Assembly: GCA_029717555.1 (NCBI GenBank)
Contig: JAMDHS010000007.1
Location: forward strand, 186,001 to 250,000
DNA length: 64,000 nucleotides
DNA from: Peribolospora baueri
Taxonomy: Eukaryota; Basidiomycota; Peribolosporomycetes; Peribolosporales; Peribolosporaceae
Direction of reading: 5' to 3'
Shown here: positions 35,001-49,430 of the stretch, one piece after another
Position numbering within the stretch: the first letter of the stretch is position 1
Layout: each line of letters starts with the position of its first letter
Made by a program: the position numbers and the translations under genes
Notes under the pieces: model-generated
The model's input: the letters and a program-made list of their open reading frames with translations, nothing else
Database searches by the model: none
What the model was told of the DNA's origin: nothing

Positions 35001-35249
35001 GTGGTCAACGGCTCCGGCGCGCAGAGTCATAAGGTCCTCGCCCGCTTCCAAGTAGACACGGCGAGCCAGCCGCAACCGGTGCTGGTCAAGTGGCGGATCC
35101 CTGACCGTCTGGTGTCGACGGTCGGCATCGAGGTAGTGCCGTCGTCGGAGGCGCCTATCTTCGCGGAGGGTGAAGGCGTGAACTCGAAGGCGGCGTTCGA
35201 CGCGGTGACGAAGCAGGCTGTCGCGGGCAAGTATGTGTGCAACCCGTGA
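32082..35249 (+). CDS. SYP1: muniscin endocytic adaptor, SYP1/FCHo-like
   Basis: An early coat protein of clathrin endocytosis that binds curved membrane and cargo. The ATG at 32082 starts MSQSGGVSAGGRAGAPGAPA. Small exons then build an F-BAR-type coiled-coil region: DSLAIVQTRMKQARTLNDEL, YFAERAALEDAYIRALQKMQ, LTSLKEIDSLEAKLSK and WHTEAPFLFDAYQKADSDRL. The large last exon holds an S/P/R-rich disordered centre with six glutamines (33805-33822) and then a C-terminal mu-homology domain starting about 34340 with NPFEVPQAIQPGLRASITES, VLVVGEVSVSLRDIEDTTRP and VKWRIPDRLVSTVGIEVVPS. F-BAR plus muHD in this order defines muniscins. It ends at TGA 35247-35249. Confidence 0.9.
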
Positions 35250-36078
35250 GGGACGAGAATGTGAGGTCGTCGTGCGGTCGACCTCGGCTCCCTCGGTGTC
35301 CATCCGTCCTCTCGCTTCTTGTTTTCTCCGTCTTTTTTCATCGTTTCCGGTCGTTTTTCATGCTTTCCGTCCGAGGGCGACTTCTTTTTATTTCTCTCCC
35401 ACACGTTCCTTTCCCCGACGCTTCTTTCGCTTCCACTCGGTTTCTTTTCCCTGTGTGCTTCTTCCGAATCGTGTACCGTAACTTGACATTCCTTCTTGCT
35501 TCTCCGCTCGGCTCGGCTCGGCTCTCCTCTGTGGCCGACTAGCTAGCTGGTTCATTGGCTCCCTAGAGTCGTACAGAATCCCGTCTGCAATTCCCATTTG
35601 CCTCGGGGGCTGCGAGGCGGCATTGACTTTACACCGCCGACGGACGATTGACAACATCTGAATGAGGAGAGTCTTGTTTTGAGCGAAAGTGAAGGAAGCG
35701 GGCGCGAGCAATCAATCCATCGCCTCCAACCCCCTGTTGGATATGAGCGTTTACGGGCCGGTGGAACGGTTAGCTAAGACGTATGTACAGTACTCATACA
35801 AGAATGGAAACCGCAGAGGAAGAGGAAAAAGGGGCAGAGGAAAACCGCAGCAACAGCACAGCTGTCTACAGCTTTCCGCCGCGTAACCACGGTGCTCGTC
35901 GCCTCCAATCTCCAACACCCCCAATCCGACCTAGCGAGCGATCCTCGCTCGACGATAGCTCGCAAACGAGTACCGTGATCACGTGATGTTTACATTGCGC
36001 CCTCTGCTCTACACGCATCGTCTCCTCTCCCTCCTCCTCCTCCTCCTTCTTCCTCTCCTCCATCTATGTTTGGGCCCT
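35250..36078. other. intergenic, no gene seen
   Basis: The first 300 bases are strongly T/C-rich (SYP1 3' UTR). The palindrome ATCACGTGAT (35978-35987) holds an E-box. Frames across the stretch are short and low in complexity. Confidence 0.5.
35978..35987. promoter_or_regulatory. palindromic E-box
   Basis: ATCACGTGAT is a perfect 10 bp palindrome around CACGTG. It lies more than 1 kb upstream of the aldo-keto reductase and just before the retroelement remnant, so its target gene, if any, is unclear. Confidence 0.35.
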
Positions 36079-36202
36079 TCAGGCCTCCCCCTTAAGTACT
36101 GCTTCGCTTTTTAGGCCTCCTTTAGGTAGTTCCTCTTCGCTCGTAGGTAGTCTCCCTTCGTTTTCCTCGTCGCTCCTCTTCGTCTCCATGGCGCCCGCCA
36201 AG

Positions 36203-36437
36203 CCGAGCTCGCGGACCAGTGGAACTGGAACTGGTCCGCTGTAGTAGCATACCACCTTACCGTCTGCAGGCGAAACATTTAGAGCGCCGAGTTTCGCCCC
36301 GAGGGTTGGACCTTCAAGGACACGGACGCCTTCATCGGACATATCGAGGGGAAACTCGGCGCTCTGAAAGTTTCGCCGGCAGACGGCAAGGTGGTAGGCT
36401 ACTACCGCGTACCAGTGGAACTGGCCCGCGAGCTCGG
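36203..36437. repeat. imperfect inverted duplication, arms about 90-97 bp, spacer about 48 bp
   Basis: The segment 36203-36299, starting CCGAGCTCGCGG, reappears reversed and complemented at 36348-36437, ending CGCGAGCTCGG. The two arms match closely by eye except for a 6 bp insertion in the left arm and scattered changes. Each arm can be read as a related peptide (KLGALKVSPADGKVV on the plus strand, KLGALNVSPADGKVV on the minus strand), so a protein-coding segment was duplicated head to head. The arms could form a hairpin in DNA or RNA. It sits beside a reverse-transcriptase remnant and may belong to the same old element. Confidence 0.75.
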
Positions 36438-36573
36438 TGACGAAAAGCATGTGCCGACCGAGCGCCAGGAAGATTACGGGGCTGACGAGTCGTTGAACGA
36501 CGCCCGGATGGCGGTGTACACCGTCCAAACGTGCACGAAAGCCGCCAGCGTAGGGACGACCTTCGCGTCCTAT

Positions 36574-36900
36574 TCAATCGACAGCCTTCCCTGTCTCGAT
36601 CGTCGATCTTGTCCTCCCAGGCTTACCCTCGCGTCGACGATCGTCTAGCCATCGCGTTTCAATCCTCTGATCACTTCCACGTTCAACGCAGGTTACAGAA
36701 TGTCGTCGAGGTATACGAGGAACCGTGACGTCAAGGAGATCACGAAAGAGGTAGTTCGTTAACCCTTGGAACGTCGCGGGGGCGTTGGTAAGCCCGAAAG
36801 GCATGATGACCGATTCGAAATGTTCATACTTGGTCCGAAAGGCCGTCTTCCATCCATCTCCGTCCTTGATCCGGATTAAGGTTGTAGGCGTCACAAGGAC
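36574..36900 (-). mobile_element. Ty3/gypsy-type LTR retrotransposon remnant (reverse transcriptase part)
   Basis: The minus strand carries a piece of reverse transcriptase recognised by its conserved palm-domain wording around [15 protein letters not shown]. This is typical of Ty3/gypsy (Metaviridae) elements. Only a short part of pol is visible; no gag, protease, integrase or LTR was recognised nearby, so the element is a broken fossil. Its age cannot be judged from one copy. Confidence 0.8.
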
Positions 36901-37065
36901 GTAAAGATTCTGGGCGAACTCCGCCTCTGCGTCGACTTACTGCGGACTTCAACTCGATTACCAAGAAGAATCGACTGGCGCTTCCGCTGGTCTCTGATAC
37001 GTTATGTATACGTATTATGATCGAATCGGGGGGCCAAAGGGAATCTCATCATCAACTTTACGCAA

Positions 37066-38242
<1,177 letters not shown>

Positions 38243-39669
38243 TCGATCTGGGGGACCCACATGCCTGCCTTCCCTCGTCCTCCGTCCTCGCATGCCCCCC
38301 ACCCCCTGCGCCTTCTAACGTATGGGATCCGCTCCTCACTCATAGCTCTTCTGAGCTTCCCTCCCGCCCCATGTATTTTTAACTCCGCTCCTACAACGCT
38401 TCTTCGGTAGAGCGTTCTCGCCGCAAGGACGTGCCAATTTTTTTAGCGTTGTCACAAAGGGAAAATCGAAACGAACCGGCCGTCCAAAAAAAGGTTAAAT
38501 TCATCAATTTCATAAGGACCCATAACATGCGGACAAATATATAGACTGTGCCTACCGTTCCGGTAACGATGACGAGGACGAGGATGGAGAGCAGCTCAAG
38601 AGATTGCCGGTGGAAGGAGAAGATAAGAGGAGAGAGGTGACCGACCGTACGACGGAAAACGTGAGAAAGCGTATCCGATTCGATCCGCAGCCTAACGTCC
38701 TGGCTAAGGGAACTTAGTTGGCTAGAGGTTCGCTTCCTTACTCCTTCCCCCAAGGTCAGGTCAGGTCAGGTCAAATCTCCAGTACGTGACGGCACTGTCG
38801 GAACGGAAGGACAAGACAAGACAAGACGATCCGAGTTCAAAAACTTGATATAATTACAATTCCTCTTCCGCAGAATAACTTCACATCATACCACTTTCGT
38901 AAGAATCGCTCTTTCTACGTTTTGCAATTAACTCCAATTTCGCACCGCCACTCTACTACTAATCGTCGGTCGACCCTTCCACCAAATCGAATCGAATCGA
39001 ATCGCGAGAACACTTCTGGCCCTCTCTACCTCTCCTTCCTCCATATGACCCTCCATGCGCCCCCACAAGGGTAGGCATTGACGTACGTCCAAAGGAAGAC
39101 CGACGACGGGAACCGATCGACGGCCAAAACACGCCACGACAGCAAATAGAAAGAAAAATAAATAATGTATAGAAAGATAGATAAAGGGGATCAGGGAAAC
39201 AAACAAGTCCACAGATGCATTTCTTTTCAGAACGCGACGAACGGCATATTCTTTGATCACCGTCCGGCCGGTAAGGAACGATAAGGAATACCTTCAAAGC
39301 GGCCATCGAGGGCCATAGAAATTCCAAATAAAAATAAATGACACATTTTCGAGTGCCAAAAGGGATCACGACAGTCCAATCAGTGCGGTACGACTCGTGC
39401 TCCAGCCAGACGCACGCAAGCTCGCACGACCGGACATTTCGCACAAAACAAAAAAAAGACTTTTCAAATAATGTATGATTGCGTGTGAAGTGGAATGAAT
39501 GAAGGCCAAAAGATGGGATTACGGTACACCGCCAAAGGTGGGGGAAAAAAGAGGGTAACGGAGGAAGGAGGGAAGGAAAAGCCTAGGGCGAGGCGGGGGG
39601 AGGAATCCGCGTCCGCGACGACGCCATGGCACCGGCAAAGGCGACGAGACGAGCGAGCGAGCGAAATGC
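38243..39669. other. convergent intergenic region with short tandem repeats
   Basis: About 1.4 kb between the aldo-keto reductase (+) and hydrophobin (-) 3' ends. GGTCA is repeated four times from about 38755, GACAA three times near 38810, and AATCG four times near 38985-39004. AT content is raised. Open minus-strand frames (38391-38753, 38928-39444) have hydrophobic patches but no start context, splice logic or family likeness. Confidence 0.5.
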
Positions 39670-40137
39670 TTAGGCGGCGTTGATGGGCGTGCAGCCGGTC
39701 TGGATGAGACCGTTCTGGCTCTGACCCGTGCAGCAGACGGCGTTGGCCTGAAAAAGAACGAAGAGATGGATGATGAGCGAGGAAAAGGAGCAACAACGAA
39801 CCGACCTGAGAGGGCTCACCTTGCAGTTGTTGGTGATGGGCACACCGATGAGGACACCGACGGGAATGCACTGGGCACCAATGTGGCCGGCAACGTTGTC
39901 GATGGGGCCGAGGAGGCTGTTGAGGGACGCAATGGTGTGGGCGTCGTTGGTGGTGGTCTGACAGCACTGGGCGGAACCAGTCGAGCAGACGTTGCCGCGC
40001 TCGTAGATGGAGACAGCGGAGACAGCGCCAGCGAAGGCGGCGAGAACAGTGAAGACGGCGGTGAACTGTGGGGGCAACGAAGAAGGGTGAGCACGAGGAG
40101 GGGAGAGGAAACAGGAAGGAAAGCGACGCACCTGCAT
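39670..40137 (-). CDS. class I hydrophobin
   Basis: A small secreted amphipathic protein that self-assembles at air-water or wall surfaces. Three exons: 40137-40132 (only ATGCAG), 40065-39820 and 39747-39670, giving 109 residues. A signal peptide (MQFTAVFTVLAAFAGAVSAV) is followed by the eight-cysteine pattern: CSTGSAQCC, then a Cys in GAQCIPVGVLIGV, one in TNNCK, CC in AVCCTG and a last one in TGCTPINAA. Spacing is C-X6-CC-X30-C-X14-C-X5-CC-X12-C. The long loop after the first CC fits class I. The six-base first coding exon sits exactly before a GTGCGT donor. Confidence 0.95.
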   Translation of the reverse strand: MQVRRFPSCFLSPPRAHPSSLPPQFTAVFTVLAAFAGAVSAVSIYERGNVCSTGSAQCCQTTTNDAHTIASLNSLLGPIDNVAGHIGAQCIPVGVLIGVPITNNCKVSPLRSVRCCSFSSLIIHLFVLFQANAVCCTGQSQNGLIQTGCTPINAA

Positions 40138-41557
40138 TGTGAGTGTGTGTAAGAGTGTTAAACCTCGAAAGGATTAATAGAAGTGAAAAGAGGTAGGTAG
40201 AGTAGTAAAGGTAGTAGAGAGAAAGAGTGAGGAGATGTGATGAGGGAACAGCAAGACGGGGCCTGGAAGGGCCGGTTCTTATAGACGAGAAGGGGGCTCG
40301 GAGCAGGCGGACGTGGGAGTGGGTGTATGCGCCGCCGTCAGGGCGAGCCAAGGGCGGAGGGAGGACGTGCGCGCCTGTACTCTCCGTCAGGAGCGCAGAG
40401 AGGGGAGAGGAGGGAAGGTCAGGGGACGGGCGACATGACATGGCCCTAGCGAGCGTATTCCTAGACCGGGCGAATAGCGTAGGTGTTGGCCGACACGTCC
40501 AAGCGCATAGCTTAGCAAGCAAGCAAGCATGCGCATAGCACTCCTACTCCACCGGAAGGCATGTCCTGTGTGTATCTAGTTTCGCAGACGAGAAACACTC
40601 CGATCCCGTCCCCGTCCCCGTCCCCGGTCGCCCGTTCTCCCTCCGTCGGCCGGGTCGCGTGGGTATGTCCCACCGGGGGGGAGCTGAAGGTGAACTGGGT
40701 CCGAGGAACAGACGAGGTGTTGTGTACGGATATGGGACGGACGGAGGCGGTGGAATCCGATCCGATGCGAGAGAGATGGCCGGTGCAGGAGGGCCCTGGC
40801 TGGAGGGGCATGGACATGGACCAACCGGCGGTCGGCTTGCTGGATGGATGGACGGGGCTCGGAGAGAAATTGCCCGTCGGAATCTGAGCTTGGCCCAAGG
40901 CCCTACCTGACTCCTGACTTTGGGGTGCCATCGCTCATCGCTCGCTTGTCTTCGCCGCGTCGACGCATCCGATTGGCTGTGCGAGGCGTGCAAGGAAGGA
41001 GGAAGGAAGGAAAGAAAGAAAGGTAGCACAGCAAGCCCACCGGCGCGACTCCTGGCTAGCGAGCGATGCGTCACTGAGCCTGTCTTTGTCTGCGCGCGTG
41101 TGTGTGTGAGCGGAGAGGCGGGCCAGGCACGTGGCAGGGAATGCAAGGCAGCGGTCAGAGGAGCGAATCTGTTCCATCCGATGCGGCGCGCTCCGGCGGA
41201 GCGGAGAGAGAGAAAGACAGGCGAACAAGCAAGCAAGCAAGCAAAAGCAAGGATGAGACGCGACACAACTGCGGCACACGCGTGCGGGGGGGCGGGCTAC
41301 GCGCATAGTATGAATGAGCGGGGCGGGAAGGGGGCGGGGCGCGTCGATCCTCGTCGTCGCGGCCACATTCCATGGCCGTCGACGGATTCGTTCATGTCCA
41401 TTCATTCGTCTGACCTGCTCGACGGACGGATATCGACGGATATCGGCGGTCGACGGTTGACAGTGCGAGAGAGACAGACAGACAGACAGAGACAAACGAC
41501 AGAGACGAAGGAGGCAATGGATCGTCCAATGCGCCAGACCTGCTTGCTGGCCCCAGC
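40138..41557. other. hydrophobin upstream region and PEX6 3' flank; simple repeats
   Basis: About 1.4 kb without a supported gene. A CCCCGT hexamer repeat lies at 40606-40627, AAGC repeats near 40515 and 41225-41241, GGAA/AAAG repeats near 40997-41020 and GACA repeats at 41471-41489. Long overlapping frames on both strands come from this low-complexity, GC-rich composition. PEX6 ends at 41558, so most of this should be hydrophobin promoter. Confidence 0.5.
40278..40284 (-). promoter_or_regulatory. TATA-like box of the hydrophobin gene
   Basis: CTATAAG on the minus strand lies about 141 bp upstream of the hydrophobin ATG in GC-rich DNA, a plausible core promoter for a strongly expressed gene. 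Confidence 0.5.
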
Positions 41558-46286
<4,729 letters not shown>

Positions 46287-46567
46287 GCTGGAGAGCGACG
46301 GCGGCGGTGTTGGTCGAGAGTGAGAAGAATTGAAGGTCGCCGCCGATCAGACGAAGCTCGTGCGAGTTGCGGCTCACCCAACCGGGTCCCATTCGGCCGG
46401 TGATGCGGGGTAAAAGGAGCCCCCGGGCTCGGCAAGGGCAGTCAGCATCCACCGTTCCCCCACCATCCCCACGTCTTCTAGGAAGATCAGATCATCGGGC
46501 AGAGCCGCCTTCTCCATTCCCTTCCACTGGCTTACTCGCCAGCGCGTTCCCTCTTCTCGTCGGCACT
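46287..46567. promoter_or_regulatory. shared divergent promoter (PEX6 / APH-like kinase)
   Basis: A 281 bp gap between divergent ATGs, so the two genes probably share regulatory DNA. No named factor site stands out. Confidence 0.5.
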
Positions 46568-48445
46568 ATGACTGGCGGGCAAGGAAAAAAGATTGGGGGC
46601 GAGTACGGCTCGCTCAGGTGAGCCTTTGGACTTTTCTGTGGGACGCCGGCCGGACCTCGCCTGTCCTCTCGGCTCAGATCGTAAGCACACTCCTTTCCAC
46701 CTCTCAGGCAAGGCATAGACGTAGACAAGCTTAATGCGTATCTGAAAGGTCAGTCAGGGCTGTGTTTCTTCCGCAAAGAGCGAGCGCGGCTGACGATGGG
46801 TGCGACTTGGGACTTGACCCTTTCGTGCATGGCCTTGCCTCAGCCGAGGTTCCCGACGTCAAGACGCCTGTTCAGGTGCAGCAGTTCAAATACGGCCAGA
46901 GCAATCCGACCTACTTTCTGACCGACTCCACGTGAGTTCTTGCTCTGAAGCTCGCTCCTTGATGTCTGTCTGTCAGTGCTTACACGTCATCGCCGTCATG
47001 CCCTCAGCGGCACCCGCTTCGTCCTTCGCAAGAAGCCCCCGGGGGCGCTCCTCTCCGCAACTGCACACGCCGTCGAGCGCGAGTACCGTATCATATCCGC
47101 CCTCAACGTGCACAACTCTCGCTGCTCGTCGCCTGGCGATGTCGTGCCAGTGCCCAGGACCTACTGCCTGTGCACCGACAAGGAGGTACTCGGTACGCCG
47201 TTCTACATCATGGAATTTGTGGAAGGAAGGATTTTTGCAGACGTGAGGATGCTGCAGTTGAAGAAGGAAGAGAGGAGACAGTGGTGGGTCTTCTCTTGTG
47301 CCTGGTCCCGCGTCGTCCTTTCCTCCCCTTTGCCTGAAGATGGCCGCGTTTCTTCCCTCCTGCACTGTGCACAGCTGGTACTCCGCTCTCCGAGTGCTTG
47401 GCGCGCTGCACCGCATCCATCCCTCCTCCATCTCCCTCGACACCTACGGCCCCCCGAAAGACTTCTACGCCCGCCAGCTCCGCTCTCTCTCCAGAGTTTC
47501 CAAAGCTCAAGCCGCGACGAAGGACGACAAGACGGGGCGAGAGGTGGGCGACATCCCCGACTTCGGTGGCCTCGTCGGTTGGTTCGGCAAGAATTTGCCT
47601 AAGGACGAGACGACTATCGTTCATGGGGACTACAAGATCGATAATTTGGTGAGTCTACGATAACTCTGCGCGGACAGCTTTCTTTGCCTGACACCCTGAG
47701 CCCCGGGCAACCTTCGTCGCCCATCACAGATTTTCCATCCGACCGAACCGCGCGTGATCGCCCTCCTCGATTGGGAGCTTTCGACGCTAGGCCATCCGCT
47801 CTCCGACCTAGCCAACCTCCTCCAGCCCTTCTCGTCTCCTTGCCCGGACGAGTCCCTGCTCGAAGACCCTTCGCTCCGGAAGAAGTCGCTGATCATGGGC
47901 CTTGGAAACGTCGATCCTCGAAAGCTGCCCATTCCGGGCAAGGAGGAGTGCATGGAGGTTTATTGCGAAAGGGCTGGGAGGCCTTTCCCCATCGAAAGGT
48001 GGACGTTCTGTGAAGCCTGGGCTTGGTTCAGGGTAAGCAACGAGGTGTCCCGGCTCTCCCATCTACCCGTTTGCCCGTCGGTTTTGTTCTGTGCCTCCCT
48101 GACGACGCGCGTTCTCAACCACACACCCTCATTCCCCTGTTGGACCATATAGCTCGGTGTCATCGCCCAAGGCATTGCAGCTCGGTCTGCGCGCGGACAG
48201 GTAAGGATCACTGTGCGGACGAACGGGTATCCTTCGGTTCGATGTCCGACGGCCCTCGGTCCAGTCGTCAAGCCTTTGCTAAATCCCTAATCACCCTTCC
48301 CGCCTTTGCTTTTGGACTTTCCTTCCTTTACCAGGCCTCGTCCGCGGAGGCCCAGGAATACGGCAGCAAGTTCCACGCTTGTGGCGAAATGGCCAAGGAG
48401 ATCATCGAGCGCGAGGTCCCCGCTTCGGCCAAGGCCAAGCTCTGA
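46568..48445 (+). CDS. APH-fold phosphotransferase (ACAD10/11 kinase-domain-like) with C-terminal AKL
   Basis: An aminoglycoside-phosphotransferase-fold small-molecule kinase of the branch found at the N-terminus of ACAD10/ACAD11. About nine exons. Blocks in order: MTGGQGKKIGGEYGSLR, VQVQQFKYGQSNPTYFL, TRFVLRKKPPGALLSATAHA, TPFYIMEFVEGRIFAD, WYSALRVLGALHRIHP, TIVHGDYKIDNL (Brenner-type catalytic motif HGDxxxxN), VIALLDWELSTLGHPLSDLA (metal-binding Asp) and TFCEAWAWFR. It ends EREVPASAKAKL at 48445. AKL fits the PTS1 consensus [SAC][KRH][LM]. With PEX6 head to head, this suggests a peroxisomal kinase, perhaps for hydroxy-acyl-CoA breakdown as shown for mammalian ACAD10/11. The ACAD half is absent. 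Location and substrate are inferences. Confidence 0.82.
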
Positions 48446-49430
48446 AAACGGGGCGGGTCGGATTGGGTAACCGTCACCCAAGCGGCGGGTCGCACCCGTC
48501 TTACGCATGTGGTATCCCTCGAGACTCGGGAGAAGGGGCGGCCGGTGGTTTTTATTTCTCTTTTCTTTAAAGAACTCTTCTCGGCGGATGAGGGAATGAG
48601 CTCATAGCATGTTATTTTTCCGCGTCGAGAATCTCATCTCATCTCGTTCACCCATGACCTCCGCGGTCCGTGATTGCCATACGGGTAGGCCATTTGCCAA
48701 GATGGTCGGGCCGCTCGACGGAGGGTGAGGAGCGATTGGGTCTTCCAAGTCGCCCCCGCCCACGCGTAAAGTATTTTCCCTGGGAAAGAGGAGAGGGTCA
48801 GGAACGCAGACGGACCGAGGGCGAGGAAGGGCGAGCACAGCGAAGAGACTCGGCCATACGAGAGCAGGAGAGACGTAGAGCGCGTCGAGAGGATGTGGGA
48901 AGAAGAGGTTGTGGATCGGACGACGGAGGAATGACTGGCAAACAAACGCCGCCTTCTCTCGTCTTTGACTGGCGAACAAACGCCTTCTTCTCTCGTCTTT
49001 GGCCCATCCATCATCATCATCCGAGCCTTTGCTTGCTGTAGTCACAGGTCACCACCCGATGGCCACGTCCGTCATCCCGGGGCGCAAGGACGGACGGGCT
49101 CAGGCTTCCCGACCTCCCGTAAGTAGAAGGAAACGGCCGGGGCCGGGCCGGGGGTTAACGTAACGTTCGACGTCGACGTTGTCGGTCGTCGGGGGAATTT
49201 CTTATACAGACAGACGTGTGCGAAAGCGAGAAAAAAAAGCAAGAAAGAGATCGTACCGTCCCAACGTATGAAAAGATCGAAGCGCTTCGAGCATGGAAGT
49301 GAAACAGGGAAAGAGGAAAAAAATGAAGACGGAGGTTGTTCGAGGAACCATCCCAAACCGTTCGAGCCGCAAGGGTGACTGAGGAAGAATCAAAACACGC
49401 AAAAAAAAAAAGGAAACGAGAGAAATGGAA
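48446..49430. other. convergent intergenic region
   Basis: About 1 kb between the 3' ends of the APH-like kinase (+) and the Tag1-like gene (-). A direct tandem repeat lies at 48933-49000. Overlapping frames here have no family likeness. Confidence 0.5.
48933..49000. repeat. two tandem copies of a 34 bp unit
   Basis: Unit 1 (48933-48966) and unit 2 (48967-49000) both open GACTGGC and end CTCTCGTCTTT, with only a few differences between them. Both lie in the intergenic region. Confidence 0.85.

Noticed and set aside
38391-39444. Minus-strand frames with hydrophobic patches downstream of the aldo-keto reductase
   Set aside because: They lie in AT-rich DNA between convergent 3' ends, lack good start context and have no recognisable domain.
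40544-41266. A 240-residue minus-strand frame and a 362-residue plus-strand frame upstream of the hydrophobin
   Set aside because: Both run through simple repeats and overlap each other; neither has domain features or splice sites.
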